Source of the DNA: Deinococcus radiotolerans | GTDB taxonomy: Bacteria > Deinococcota > Deinococci > Deinococcales > Deinococcaceae | Length of the DNA stretch: 64,000 bases | Assembly (NCBI RefSeq): GCF_014647435.1 | Contig: NZ_BMPE01000001.1 | Coordinates: 744,001 to 808,000 of the forward strand | Direction of reading: 5' to 3' | Shown: positions 9,036 through 17,864 of the stretch, piece by piece | How the letters are laid out: the number at the start of each line of letters is the position of its first letter | Numbering within the stretch: the stretch's first letter is position 1 | The notes under the pieces: generated by a model | What the model was told of the DNA's origin: nothing | What the model saw: the letters and a program-made list of their open reading frames with translations, nothing else | The model's database searches: none | Program-made: the position numbers and the translations under genes

Positions 9036-9362
9036 CTAGTCGGTGAATTCGCTGAGGTACCCGATGCTGTCGGGGTCAGGCGCCCGGCGCGTCTGCCGGT
9101 GCGTGAGATCAAGGCCGTCCAGCGCAGCGCGCCCCAACCGGTCGAGCTGGAGCGCGCGGAGGTCCGTGGCGGCGTAGCACGTGACCTGAATGAGCGTGTC
9201 GGTGGGCGTGCCGCCGTACGCGGGGCGGGCGGTGTCGCTGACCAGGGCCAGCACGATCACCTCGTCCCCGCCCGGGTCGGGGTCGCCGTCCATGCGGACG
9301 GGCGGGCCGATGGCGCCGAGCGCGGCATACGCGGCGGGCAACAGAATGGTCAGGTCAGCCAC
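9036..9362 (-). CDS. Tail terminator / minor tail protein
   Basis: A 108-residue protein beginning MADLTILLPAAYAALGAIGPP, with beta-rich segments around VIVLALVSDTARP and TLIQVTCYA. It lies between the HK97 gp10-like gene (8-nt overlap) and the major tail protein, where the tail terminator (gpU-like or DUF3168-like) is usually encoded. It would cap the tail tube. The assignment rests on order and size. Confidence 0.6.
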   Translation of the reverse strand: MADLTILLPAAYAALGAIGPPVRMDGDPDPGGDEVIVLALVSDTARPAYGGTPTDTLIQVTCYAATDLRALQLDRLGRAALDGLDLTHRQTRRAPDPDSIGYLSEFTD

Positions 9363-9657
9363 GGCGTTTCCTCATGGCCTCGATGGCCGGGCGGAAGTAG
9401 GGCTGCGCCTTCTGCTTGCGGGTCCCGAACTCAACGAAGGGCGCGTAGGGCACGTTGGTCCCCACGCGGTAGTGACCCTCGCCAATCTTGGTCAGGCCGA
9501 TGCTCTGCTTCAGTCGTCCACCGGTGTAGCCCGGCCGGGACTTCCCCACGGGCGTACGTCGCACGATCTCGTTCCGCAGTTCGAGGGCAGCGGTACCCGC
9601 GCGACGCTGCCCAGCCGCCAGAGCCTTCTCCCGGCCCTTCTTCAGCTGGAACGCCAC
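9355..9657 (-). CDS. HK97 gp10-like head-tail joining protein
   Basis: A 100-residue protein with a Lys/Arg-rich helical N-terminus and a C-terminus of the form YAPFVEFGTRKQKAQPYFRPA, the characteristic ending of the HK97 gp10 family of neck or tail-completion proteins. The lengths agree. It overlaps the next gene by 8 nt. Confidence 0.82.
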   Translation of the reverse strand: MAFQLKKGREKALAAGQRRAGTAALELRNEIVRRTPVGKSRPGYTGGRLKQSIGLTKIGEGHYRVGTNVPYAPFVEFGTRKQKAQPYFRPAIEAMRKRRG

Positions 9658-9660
9658 AGC

Positions 9661-9837
9661 TTACTTCTTGCCCGTTGTGGCTTTCGGGGCAGACTCAGCT
9701 TCAGCGGTACGGTTCAGCAGGCCGGAGCTTTGCAGCTCACGCACCCGCTCAGGACTGCCACTGAAGGTGTCGCCCTTCTTGTACGTCTTGCCGGTCTCCG
9801 CGTCCGCGAAGTACCGCTTGACCTTGTACTTGTCCAT
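9661..9837 (-). CDS. Small phage connector-region protein
   Basis: A 58-residue gene. ATG at 9837 follows GGAGGACTC, an excellent ribosome binding site, and the stop is 3 nt before the gp10-like gene. The protein reads MDKYKVKRYFADAETGKTYKKGD..., then a segment ERVRELQSSGLLN and a Lys/Ala tail. Short proteins of this pattern (KxYxDxxTGxxYxxGDxF, then RxxELxxxG) are frequent in head-tail modules. The function is unknown. Confidence 0.7.
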   Translation of the reverse strand: MDKYKVKRYFADAETGKTYKKGDTFSGSPERVRELQSSGLLNRTAEAESAPKATTGKK

Positions 9838-9846
9838 GAGTCCTCC

Positions 9847-10161
9847 CTACCGGCTGACCACACCGGCCACCGTGAACCCATCCCACTCGTTCACGAGGGT
9901 CAGGGCGTACATGGTCCCGTCGATGACCAGACGGTTCGTCTGGGGGTTGAGGTTGATGCGGGGCAGGTACACCTCGCGCGCCACGCTGACCCCGGCCAGC
10001 TGCGCCTGTCGCGTGACACGCTCCCCGGCAGGGAAGTGTGCGCACGGCAGGGTCTGCCCTGCGGTCCAGGCTTTGGTGGTCTGCCCGAGGGCGTCCGGGG
10101 GGCTCTCGACGTGCGTGAGCACCTGCGCGCTGGTTGTCAGGAATGACGCGGGCAGCTGCAT
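9847..10161 (-). CDS. Head-tail adaptor (stopper-like) protein
   Basis: A 104-residue protein between the connector and gp10-like genes. The region AGVSVAREVYLPRINLNPQTNRLVIDGTMYALTLV gives the beta-strand pattern with conserved 'V.G..Y.V..V' core seen in the phage head-tail joining (SPP1 gp16-like) family. It would plug the portal after DNA packaging. ATG at 10161 overlaps the preceding stop by 1 nt. Confidence 0.65.
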   Translation of the reverse strand: MQLPASFLTTSAQVLTHVESPPDALGQTTKAWTAGQTLPCAHFPAGERVTRQAQLAGVSVAREVYLPRINLNPQTNRLVIDGTMYALTLVNEWDGFTVAGVVSR

Positions 10162-10697
10162 CAGAACCTCGTGGGCAGCCAGGGCCGCAGCAGTGCGCGG
10201 GCGTCGGCGGGCAGGGTGCCAGTGCTGGCCGCGTCCGTGTAGGAGCGGCTGACCGGGCCCATGCTCTCGCTCTTGATGCCCACCCGTGAGGCTGCGGCCG
10301 CGCCTGCCTGAGCCGTGAGCAGCACCGCTTGCCGGATGCCCTCAGGGAGCGTCCCAGCCGACCAGCCCGCGGTGTAGCTCACGAGGTACGGCAGCGGCAC
10401 GTAGTTCGTCCCCAGCAGGCCGCCCGTCAGGGAAGGCCGGATGGTTGCACTCACGTCGATGACGCGCGGGCTGGTCAGCACACCGATGACCGGCGCCCCA
10501 GCCACCACGAGGGACTGGATGCTCACCGCCGGGCGGCCCAGTGCGATCAGGCCGCTGCTGCCGATCTCCCCACTCTCCCCCACCCCGGTCTGCTCGGTAA
10601 GGTCCGGCAGGCCCAGCTCGGCGGCCACGAGGGCCTCAGCCAGGGCGAGCTGCGCGGGGGTGAGGTTACTCCCCTCCGGCGGGTTGACCAGCGGCAT
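10161..10697 (-). CDS. Head-tail connector (DNA packaging adaptor) protein
   Basis: A 178-residue protein with an N-terminal helical segment (LTPAQLALAEALVAAELGLPDL), a central beta region containing YLVSYTAGWSAGTLPEGIRQAV and a helical end. The 'Y...GW....P..I..A' pattern is common in adaptor proteins of the gp6/gp15 type that dock on the portal. The 32-nt overlap with the upstream gene suggests coupling. Confidence 0.65.
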   Translation of the reverse strand: MPLVNPPEGSNLTPAQLALAEALVAAELGLPDLTEQTGVGESGEIGSSGLIALGRPAVSIQSLVVAGAPVIGVLTSPRVIDVSATIRPSLTGGLLGTNYVPLPYLVSYTAGWSAGTLPEGIRQAVLLTAQAGAAAASRVGIKSESMGPVSRSYTDAASTGTLPADARALLRPWLPTRF

Positions 10698-11118
10698 CGG
10701 TGCTGCCCTCCTTGGGGATCTTCGCCAGCGCGGCGTCCCGCTCAGCCTGGGCCGCCTTCACGTCCGCCTTGAGGCCCTTCACCTCGTCAGCGTGCTTCTT
10801 GGCGTCGGCCTTCAGCTGGGTCAGCTGCCCCGTGACACGCTCCAGGTCGGTCTTCAGCTTGGTGTTGGCCTCGACGAGCTTGCCGTTCTCGGTGGTCAGC
10901 GCCTGCACCTGACCGTCGTCCTGGGTCTGCTCGTCAGGCTCGGCTTCAGCTTCGGCCTCGGCCTTGGCTGCCTGCCGCGCCCGGTAATCCTCTTCGGACT
11001 CGATGACGCCCAGGCCCAGAAGGTGCCCAGCGTCCGCGTCGTCCAGCTTCACGGTGTCGCCGGGTTCCTTGTCGCTCAGGAGGCCCAGCGCGCGGTACTT
11101 CACTCGGTAGTTCTTCAT
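10666..11118 (-). CDS. Coiled-coil phage protein downstream of capsid gene
   Basis: A 150-residue protein; ATG 11118 is chosen because GAGGTGAGC precedes it. The N-terminus (KNYRVKYRALGLLSDKEPGD) is a compact beta segment with 'VIESEEDY' close behind. Residues ~60-140 are rich in Ala, Glu, Lys and Gln with heptad-like spacing, a probable coiled coil. It lies between capsid and connector genes. It could be a head decoration, scaffold or connector protein; none can be chosen. Confidence 0.6.
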   Translation of the reverse strand: MKNYRVKYRALGLLSDKEPGDTVKLDDADAGHLLGLGVIESEEDYRARQAAKAEAEAEAEPDEQTQDDGQVQALTTENGKLVEANTKLKTDLERVTGQLTQLKADAKKHADEVKGLKADVKAAQAERDAALAKIPKEGSTDAAGQPAGGE

Positions 11119-11177
11119 GCTCACCTCGCCCAATGGGCCAGGGCGCACCCGAAGATGCGCCCATCAGTTCAGAAGGC

Positions 11178-12458
11178 TCAGGCCGGGGCGTTCTTGATGA
11201 AGCTCAGGCGGTCGTAGATCACCAGTGCCAGGCGCTCCTCAGCGAGGATCGTCACCATGTTCTTCACGAAGTCGTCCTCGTTCTGGTTCGCCACGGTGAT
11301 GTTCGCCTGCCGGCGGTCGAACAGCTGCGCGCCGCGGCGGAAGTCACCGGCGAGCCACTCACCTTTGGCCAGCTTGGTGCTGTCACGCACGGGCTTGGCC
11401 ATGATTCGGGGGTTGCCGTTACCGTCCAGCACGTTCAGCCAGATGTAGTTGTTGTCCGTGCCCTTGAGCAGCATGATCGTTTCCCAGTCCTCGGGGTTCA
11501 GGACGTACCCGGTCAGGGTGCGGTTCACGAGGCGCAGCTGCGTCTGCGCGCGGATCAGGACGTCCAGCATGGTGCCGGTGGCGGCGCGGTTGTACGCGGT
11601 CGCGACGGTGTACAGGCCCAGCAGGTTCTGGCCGGTGCCGTCCCCCTTGAGAATCTGGGCGTCTTCCACGTCGCGCAGGCCGTCGATCAGCTGCGCGTCG
11701 ATGTAGCTGCGCAGGGCGGGCTCGTCTTCGAGGATCTCGTCACTGGCCTTGATGTAGTGCGCGATCTTCTTGACTTCGGTGGTGACCATCTCGAAAGCGA
11801 AGTCGCTCTGAGGCTTCGCGGCACCTTCAGCGACCATCCCGGCGTTCTTCGCGTCAGCGCTGAGCTTGCGCTGGGGGAATTTCAGGCTGCGGGCGCTGGT
11901 CTCGCCGCTGGGCAGCAGGTCACGGATGTGCGGCTCAGTGGGCGTGTCCTGCATGGACAGGCGCTGCGTTTCCAGCACGCTGCCCACGCTGCCCACAGCG
12001 CCGGTCAGGGCCTTCTGCTCCACACTCAGGCTGAAGCGGTTGCCGCTGGTGTGCCGGAAGTTCTTGAACTCCTCAGCGCTGGTGAACAGCTCGCCACTGC
12101 TCTTGTGCTCTCCCTGGCGGCCACCAGACAGGTCGAGGCGACCCATCTTGGTCTCCAGTTCCTTCATGGCGCCCTTCAGCTCCTGGCTGAGGGTGGTGTG
12201 CTCGCCTTCCAGGCGCTTGATTTCCTTGTCCACGTCGGGGACGCTGCCCAGGCCGTCGGCCTTGATCTTGTCCAGGCGGGCGTCGATCTTGGCGCTGAGC
12301 TTGGTTTCGATCTTGCCGATGGCGTCCATGACGGCGCTGGGGTCATCGTCCTTGTACAGGGTGGCGGGGCCGCCGAACATCTTGCCGCTGCGGGCAGGAC
12401 CGGAAAAAGCCTCGCTGATGGCGAGGCCAAGGGTCAGGGTGTCTTTGTTGTGGGTCAT
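11178..12458 (-). CDS. Major capsid protein, HK97 fold
   Basis: A 426-residue protein, start ATG 12458 behind GGAGGG. Residues ~35-110 form a charged helical delta domain that is cleaved in this family. The rest matches HK97-type capsids: EGAAKPQSDFAFEMVTTEVKKIAHYIKASDEILED, then ALRSYIDAQLIDGLRDVEDAQILKGDGTGQNLLGL, a P-domain and a C-terminal AEERLALVIYDRLSF. It follows the prohead protease gene by 1 nt, the usual order. Confidence 0.95.
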   Translation of the reverse strand: MTHNKDTLTLGLAISEAFSGPARSGKMFGGPATLYKDDDPSAVMDAIGKIETKLSAKIDARLDKIKADGLGSVPDVDKEIKRLEGEHTTLSQELKGAMKELETKMGRLDLSGGRQGEHKSSGELFTSAEEFKNFRHTSGNRFSLSVEQKALTGAVGSVGSVLETQRLSMQDTPTEPHIRDLLPSGETSARSLKFPQRKLSADAKNAGMVAEGAAKPQSDFAFEMVTTEVKKIAHYIKASDEILEDEPALRSYIDAQLIDGLRDVEDAQILKGDGTGQNLLGLYTVATAYNRAATGTMLDVLIRAQTQLRLVNRTLTGYVLNPEDWETIMLLKGTDNNYIWLNVLDGNGNPRIMAKPVRDSTKLAKGEWLAGDFRRGAQLFDRRQANITVANQNEDDFVKNMVTILAEERLALVIYDRLSFIKNAPA

Positions 12459-12459
12459 G

Positions 12460-13302
12460 TCAGTTCCCTCCGAGGGAAGCACCGAACGCGCGCAGATCAG
12501 CCAGGAGGCTGCCCTTCTTCACTTCGGCATCGAGCTGGCTGGCTTTCTGATTCAGGGCGGACAGCAGGCTGGAGTGCTCGCGCGGCTCCGGGCTGCTCTT
12601 GGCATCCGCAGTGGTCGTGTCGGAAGTGCCGACATCGTCGGCGGCTTCGTCCAGTCCGGCTGCGGAAACAAGGTCTTGGAGTTCAGAGAGGGCCGTGAGG
12701 ATCTTCTTCGCGTTCACCGCGGAGAGGACGCGCCCGGCCTTCGTGGAGAGGTTCACTTCGGTGATTGCCTTCCAGCGTTTGATCTCGCGCGCCAGGTCGT
12801 CGCCGCTCTTGATGCCGGTGATGATGGCGCCCTCGTTCGCTGGGAAAGGCACGAAGCTGTACTCGTAGAGTTTCAGTTCGGTGATGACGCGGTAGATGCC
12901 GGTGGTGCGGTAGTCCTCGGGGTACTCGGCCTTGATGGCGGTGTAGCCGATGCTCATGCTGTCCAGCGCGCCTTCCTGCGCCAGCGTGTAGATGTCCTGC
13001 CCCATCTGGGTCTGGCTCATCTTCGTGCTGGTCAGCAGGCCGTACCCGTCTTCGGTCATGCTGACGGGCTTGCCGACGGGTAGGTGCTGCCACGTGTCGT
13101 GGTTGTAGAGCACCTTGACCTTGTCCTTGCGTTCGCTGACGGTCTTGATGAACGCACCCTTCTGGATGACGTCGCCGTAACTGTCGGTGTTGCCGAACGC
13201 GGCGGCGTACGCGGTGACGATACCCTCAGCTTCGGCCTTCACCTCCACGGTGAAGTTCTTGGTCTCAGGCACGCTGCTGGGCTTCTGGTTCGTCTTGGTC
13301 AT
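12460..13302 (-). CDS. Prohead (capsid maturation) protease, HK97 family
   Basis: A serine protease that cleaves the capsid delta domain during maturation. About 280 residues; ATG 13302 has GGAGG at good spacing, while GTG 13311 lies closer to it. Recognisable motifs are GIVTAYAAAFGNTDSYGDVIQKGAF, the catalytic His in LYNHD and the catalytic Ser in SMSIGY, followed by LYEYSFVPFPANEGAII. The C-terminal ~90 residues are acidic and probably a scaffold-like tail. It lies between portal and capsid genes. Confidence 0.94.
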   Translation of the reverse strand: MTKTNQKPSSVPETKNFTVEVKAEAEGIVTAYAAAFGNTDSYGDVIQKGAFIKTVSERKDKVKVLYNHDTWQHLPVGKPVSMTEDGYGLLTSTKMSQTQMGQDIYTLAQEGALDSMSIGYTAIKAEYPEDYRTTGIYRVITELKLYEYSFVPFPANEGAIITGIKSGDDLAREIKRWKAITEVNLSTKAGRVLSAVNAKKILTALSELQDLVSAAGLDEAADDVGTSDTTTADAKSSPEPREHSSLLSALNQKASQLDAEVKKGSLLADLRAFGASLGGN

Positions 13303-13316
13303 GCTGTTCACCTCCC

Positions 13317-15290
13317 CTATGCGGGTTCGTAGAGCGTCACGCAGCGGCAGTTCACGCCCGCCGGTGCCGACTGGGCTCCGTTGCTGAATGACTCGTCGAG
13401 TGCGACCCGTTCGCCGTCCATAGCCGCGTGCGCGTCCCGGGTGCGGCTGTCACCAGTCGCGGCCCAGACTTTGACCAGCTGCACGCCTTCCTCAGCCGCG
13501 ATCTGCTCGGCGCTGAGCTGGTGCGCGGCGCCGAACGCGCTGCCCACCTCGGTCCGGGCGATGCGGTCCGCCCGGTACCCGGCCCAGTCCTCGGACAGGG
13601 CGCGAATGCGCTTGGCAATGTCGCGCGTGCTTTCGCCCGCCTCGACGCCTGCCCGGATCTCGGCCCGGAGTGCGGCCTTGCTGGTGTCGGTGATCAACTT
13701 GATGTTGTCCCCGACGTGCCGGTCAATCCACGCGGTGACGCCGTCGGCCAGCACGTCGAACGTACCCCCGCCGCCGGCCGCCGTGATGCTGCCCAGCAGC
13801 GTCGTGTAAGCCACCACGCCCTCCGACTCGATCACGGCCGTGTGGATGGCCTCCAGCAGGGCCTGCCAGTCGTCCAAGCTCAGCTCCGGCTCCCAGGGAT
13901 CACCCTGCGCGTATGCACTGGCCGCCGCGTTGCCCTGCGCGAGCAGGACGTCCGCCACGCGGCCCTTCAGCTCGGCGATCCAGGCGTCCATGCGCGCCAG
14001 GCGCTCCGTGATCGGGTCACCCTTGTCCTTCCGCTCCATGCGGGGCGGGGCGGCCCTCGCTTTCGTGGCGGGGTTGCCCGGCGCGCTGGGCACGACTGGC
14101 TGCCGGGGCACGTCGCCACCGTCCACCGGACTGAAGCCCAGTGCCAGCCGCTGGTTCACGGCGTTGATCGGGAAGCCCGCATTCACGAGCAGCACAGCCG
14201 CCTGCGCCCGTTCCTTCATGTTGTCCTGGAGCGCGGTGACCCCGCTGAGGTCTGCCACGATCCGGTGCGTCTGCTCGGCGCCGTAGTGTGGCAGCAGGCC
14301 CATGCCGAGGCCCTGGCAGAGGTCATCGAGGAGCGGCACAACGGTGTCCTCCCAGAGGATCCGCTTCGCGGCGTCGAGGTTCGCGAACGTCACGGCCTCG
14401 CCGGCCACCATCAACACCGGCGGCACGCCGAACACCGCGCCGATCTCCTCGCGGCTCATGCGGCGGCCTTCCAGCCAGTCCATCTCGGCGGCGTTCAGGC
14501 TGAGCGGCTGGGCCTTGCTCGCGCCGCCCAGCACCAGGGCCTTGCGGACGCTGTTCCCGTCGATCTGCCCCTGGATGAAGCGCGCCGCCGTCTCCTGCTC
14601 TTTGGCATCGAGGCTGTCGCTGAGGAACACCGCGAGGCTGGGCCGCCCATCGTTGGCGAGCACCGCGCGGTTCCAGCGGACAGCGGCCGTGTCAGTGTCC
14701 ACAGCCGAGGCCGCGGCCTTCAGTGGACTGAGGCCCCAGTAGGGCGTGCTCGGATCCACGAACTGCCAGTGCAGCACCTCGTCCGCGCCCAGGTTCCGCC
14801 GGTCACTGCCCTGCTTCCATTCGTACCCGGCGATGAACGCGAGGCGGCTGGGGATGGGCTTCACCTCGTCCGGCTTCAACGGCCACAGTTCCACCGGGCG
14901 GCCCTGCACGATGACCTTGTGCCACAGGGCGTTCCCGCCGAGTTCCAGGTGCAGCGCCCAGCGTTCCAGCATGTCCTGCCGGGACATGAACGGATTCGGC
15001 CGGTCCAGCAGCGCCTGCAGCGGGTGCTGCGGGTCAGGCTGCCACTCGTCCCCGGTGCGCTTCTGCACGACGAGCGGCACGCTGGCGAGCGCGGTGCTGA
15101 TGCGGCGGCAGGCGGTGTACACCCACGTGCTGGCCTTCAGGCCTTCACTGATGGCCTTCTCGGTGCTCCACTCACTGCTGACGGCGCGGCCGTCCCCGCT
15201 GGCCCCCACGAACGGCAACGCGCCCTTGGCGGGCGCGGTCTTCTTGACTTCCAGGCCCAGCCAGGCGCCCAGCGTTTCCTTCCATCCCAT
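13317..15290 (-). CDS. Portal protein fused to a MuF-type minor head domain
   Basis: A 657-residue protein. Residues ~1-380 match HK97-type portals: STWVYTACRRISTALASVPL near the start, HPLQALLDRPNPFMSRQDML, NALWHKVIVQGRPVELWPL, and EIGAVFGVPPVLM further on. After a Pro/Ala linker (~395-420) the C-terminal part carries a MuF domain: ARTEVGSAFGAAHQ, then VKVWAATGDSRTRDAHAAMDG and a terminal CRCVTLYEP. Portal and MuF proteins are usually separate neighbours; here no stop or frameshift separates them. No separate MuF gene is present. Confidence 0.9.
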   Translation of the reverse strand: MGWKETLGAWLGLEVKKTAPAKGALPFVGASGDGRAVSSEWSTEKAISEGLKASTWVYTACRRISTALASVPLVVQKRTGDEWQPDPQHPLQALLDRPNPFMSRQDMLERWALHLELGGNALWHKVIVQGRPVELWPLKPDEVKPIPSRLAFIAGYEWKQGSDRRNLGADEVLHWQFVDPSTPYWGLSPLKAAASAVDTDTAAVRWNRAVLANDGRPSLAVFLSDSLDAKEQETAARFIQGQIDGNSVRKALVLGGASKAQPLSLNAAEMDWLEGRRMSREEIGAVFGVPPVLMVAGEAVTFANLDAAKRILWEDTVVPLLDDLCQGLGMGLLPHYGAEQTHRIVADLSGVTALQDNMKERAQAAVLLVNAGFPINAVNQRLALGFSPVDGGDVPRQPVVPSAPGNPATKARAAPPRMERKDKGDPITERLARMDAWIAELKGRVADVLLAQGNAAASAYAQGDPWEPELSLDDWQALLEAIHTAVIESEGVVAYTTLLGSITAAGGGGTFDVLADGVTAWIDRHVGDNIKLITDTSKAALRAEIRAGVEAGESTRDIAKRIRALSEDWAGYRADRIARTEVGSAFGAAHQLSAEQIAAEEGVQLVKVWAATGDSRTRDAHAAMDGERVALDESFSNGAQSAPAGVNCRCVTLYEPA

Positions 15291-15303
15291 GCTTCACCTC
15301 CCC

Positions 15304-16641
15304 TTACACGGACAGCCCGAAGAACCGGGCGCGTTTCTTCTCGCCCCGGAAGAGCATCGACACGGCGTCGGCCTTGTCCGGGCTGCGGCCCAGTGCCGCG
15401 CTGATCTGGTCCTTGCTGGTGATCTTGATGCCGGTGCGAGTCACCTCGAACGTCTGTACCGTGAGTTCCTGCGCGAGCTGCTCGTCCGGCGGCAGGGCCA
15501 GCTTCGGGTCGTTGCTGGGGTCCAGCGCTTCCCGCAGTCGCCAGTAGGCGAGCGCGCGGACGTTCGCGAAGCCCAGGGTGCCCGTCCGGTCCCGCTCGTC
15601 CGTGCTCTCCGCGCCGTTGAACGCGGCCGTAGTGTCCTCGCCGCGCGTGTCGCGCAGGTAGTCGAACGCCGCGGCACCCACACCGATCACGTCCACGCAC
15701 GTCGCCGTGCCGCTCCCCAGGTGCGGGAGAGCGAACGCGGCGGCCTGCCCACCCGTGGCGGTCTGCGTGCCGGGCGCAGTGAGCACCTCGGCCACGTAGT
15801 CCGGCCAGTACCGCGCGAGGGCCGTGCGGTCTGGGCCGCCACGCGCGACGTCCAGCGCTGCCCGTTCCGGCGGACCAGTGGGGGGCGTCCGCTCCCGCCA
15901 GCGCTGCACGGCAGCGTCCAGCCACTCCCGGGGGATGACGCGCATGCCGTCCACCTGGGCGTCCACGAACCGGCCGTAGATCTCCTGATCGACGAGCGGC
16001 TGGCCGCCCACCGTGAGCATGTCGCGTTCCAGCTGCTCGATGGCCGCGCGGTCCAGAAAGGGGTTGTCGTAGCTGCTGAACGTCCGCGAGTGGTAGCCGG
16101 GTGCTCCGGCGATGGCCTTCTGGTACAGCTCGAAGTACAGCCCGGCGCGACCCTTGGGGACGCCCACGGCGATCAGTTCGCTGCGGGGGTTGTCGAGCAT
16201 CATGGGCAGCACGGCGTTCTGGTACAGGTACCGGCCGTTCTCGCCCTGCAGGATGATGCCGGCCTCGTTCAGCACGATCCGGTCGTACCCGAAGCCCTCC
16301 CAGTTCTCAGGGTTGTCCGCGCTGCGGAAGTCCACGTGCCCGCCGGTGGCGGGGAACTTCACGGTCTTCTCGACGACGTTCCACTCGTGTGGGACGCCCT
16401 GGCCGCGCAGGACGGGCAGGAAGTAGCGTTCCACGTACCGGCGGATGTTCCCGGCGATCGTGTCACCCCACAGCACCGCGAGCCCCTCGAGGCCCCATTC
16501 GATGCAGGCGTGCGCGGCGCCGCGCGTGAAGCCGACGCGGCGGCCCTTGGGGAAGATGCGGTAGCGGCCCAGCGCCTGGCTGTCGAAGAACGCGTGCGCC
16601 TGCGCGGGGCTGTAGCTGAGGTTCAGCGTCACGGTCGTCAC
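15304..16641 (-). CDS. Terminase large subunit
   Basis: A 445-residue packaging motor. The N-terminal ATPase region shows GRRVGFTRGAAH near residue 33 in place of a canonical Walker A, a deviation common in terminases, and GFGYDRIVLNEAG as the Walker B-like segment. The nuclease half contains AALDVARGGPDRTALARYW (first Asp of the RNase H-like fold), CVDVIGVGAAAFDYL and SKDQISAALGRSPDKADAVSML near the end. It overlaps the small subunit gene by 4 nt. Confidence 0.92.
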   Translation of the reverse strand: MTTVTLNLSYSPAQAHAFFDSQALGRYRIFPKGRRVGFTRGAAHACIEWGLEGLAVLWGDTIAGNIRRYVERYFLPVLRGQGVPHEWNVVEKTVKFPATGGHVDFRSADNPENWEGFGYDRIVLNEAGIILQGENGRYLYQNAVLPMMLDNPRSELIAVGVPKGRAGLYFELYQKAIAGAPGYHSRTFSSYDNPFLDRAAIEQLERDMLTVGGQPLVDQEIYGRFVDAQVDGMRVIPREWLDAAVQRWRERTPPTGPPERAALDVARGGPDRTALARYWPDYVAEVLTAPGTQTATGGQAAAFALPHLGSGTATCVDVIGVGAAAFDYLRDTRGEDTTAAFNGAESTDERDRTGTLGFANVRALAYWRLREALDPSNDPKLALPPDEQLAQELTVQTFEVTRTGIKITSKDQISAALGRSPDKADAVSMLFRGEKKRARFFGLSV

Positions 16642-17342
16642 GAGTTACCCCCGACGATCGTGCGGGTGATCTGCACCTGCACTGGGCCGCCATCAGCGCC
16701 ACTGTGCTCGTGCTTCTCAACCCAGAGCTTCTGGTTCTTGCCCAGCAGTTCCAGTGCACGGGTCGGGTCATGCAGTTCGAACTCCACCGCGCCGTCCTTG
16801 CCGATCTTGATCTTCTTGACGCGGCCCACCGCCTGGGCGCGTTCCGCTTCCCGCCAGTCCACCGTGACTTCCGCATCGAGGCGGCGCACGCAGACCATCA
16901 GGACGCCATCCTCGGTCTGGGCGACGTTCTCGCCACCGACGATGCCCGCTAGGTCGTAGTTGTGCAGCGCGTCCGCCGTGGTGCCGCGCCGCTTGGCAGC
17001 CTCGCGCACCTCGTCATGCTGGTCCGCGCGGATCCAGTACGTGCGCTCGCTGGGCGCAACGCGCAGGAAGTCCGCCATGTCCGCGTGCGCGAAGTACCGG
17101 AGGCGGCCCAGGATCACGGCGCTGCTCAGCTGAGCCTCGTCGAGCCGGGCGCGGACGTACGCGCTGATGTCCGGCCGCGTGATCAGACGGGGGCCTTCGC
17201 TGGGGTTCTTGTACTTGCAGGCCCGACCGGCGGCGCGCGCGTTCAGACCGTTGGTGAGGTACGTGTCCGCGAACTCGCGGTGCTTGTCCGAGAGGGCCGC
17301 GCCCAGCTCCTCGGCGGTGGGTTGTTTGGGTGCGTCGGTCAT
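16638..17342 (-). CDS. Terminase small subunit
   Basis: A 234-residue DNA-recognition subunit. The N-terminus has the typical helix-turn-helix layout LSDKHREFADTYLTNGLNARAAGRACKYKNPSEGPRLITRPDISAYVRARL of terminase_2 proteins. The C-terminus (LHDPTRALELLGKNQKLW) is also typical. It is the first gene of the late (head) operon and sits directly behind a terminator on the same strand. Confidence 0.92.
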   Translation of the reverse strand: MTDAPKQPTAEELGAALSDKHREFADTYLTNGLNARAAGRACKYKNPSEGPRLITRPDISAYVRARLDEAQLSSAVILGRLRYFAHADMADFLRVAPSERTYWIRADQHDEVREAAKRRGTTADALHNYDLAGIVGGENVAQTEDGVLMVCVRRLDAEVTVDWREAERAQAVGRVKKIKIGKDGAVEFELHDPTRALELLGKNQKLWVEKHEHSGADGGPVQVQITRTIVGGNS

Positions 17343-17371
17343 GGGTGCGGATCACCTCCTGAGGTGAAATG

Positions 17372-17396
17372 AAAAGCCCCGCCAGAGCGGGACTTT
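17372..17396 (-). terminator. Terminator between early/cargo genes and late operon
   Basis: On the minus strand GTCCCGC-TCTG-GCGGGGC (one G-T pair) is followed by TTTTC. It separates the zinc-ribbon gene ending at 17441 from the terminase genes, so late transcription needs its own promoter or antitermination. Confidence 0.65.
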
Positions 17397-17440
17397 CATC
17401 AAAGATTGGAAGAAAAAATAGGATAACCAGAGTACGATTT

Positions 17441-17863
17441 TTAAGCGGTGATCTGAGCGGATTCGTACTTACAGACAGTGCACTTGAAGACTGCGCCGGG
17501 GATGCTTTTACCATCTGCCGTACCCCAAGGAGTAATGCTGTCCTCGGTGAAGGGCATTACTTGTAATGGCTTGCCACACGTAGGGCACACAGGGGTCTGT
17601 CCTGACTTATAGGCCGCGACAGCATCGGTTAGGTCTCGCGATGTCATGCCCCCAAGAATGTCAGAAGAGAGCTGGCGGAGATCGAGAGAAGTCGTTATAG
17701 GTCTTAAATCTTTTCTGCTCCGGACCGCAGCACAAGGGGCAACCCCTGACTGCCACAGACGAGTCAGCTCCTCAGTGACCGCTCTGGCCCAGGGCTTCAG
17801 GTGGCCGCGCCAGTCGTAGGCACTCGCCCGCGGCTGGCGTTTGGTGAGGTGTCGGGGGTCCAT
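17441..17863 (-). CDS. Unknown phage protein with C-terminal zinc ribbon
   Basis: A 140-residue protein not assigned to a family. The N-terminal half is helical and basic (GHLKPWARAVTEELTRLWQSG). The C-terminal half has CPTCGKPL and FKCTVCKYES, two CxxC knuckles that probably bind one zinc. The base composition is lower in GC than the neighbours, and a terminator follows. It starts 1 nt after the stop of a 35-residue gene. Nucleic-acid binding or late-gene regulation is possible but unproven. Confidence 0.6.
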   Translation of the reverse strand: MDPRHLTKRQPRASAYDWRGHLKPWARAVTEELTRLWQSGVAPCAAVRSRKDLRPITTSLDLRQLSSDILGGMTSRDLTDAVAAYKSGQTPVCPTCGKPLQVMPFTEDSITPWGTADGKSIPGAVFKCTVCKYESAQITA

Positions 17864-17864
17864 G

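Noticed and set aside
15304..16641. Broken terminase because no canonical GKS/T Walker A is visible
   Set aside because: Terminase large subunits often carry deviant Walker A segments; the frame is full length with the nuclease motif intact.
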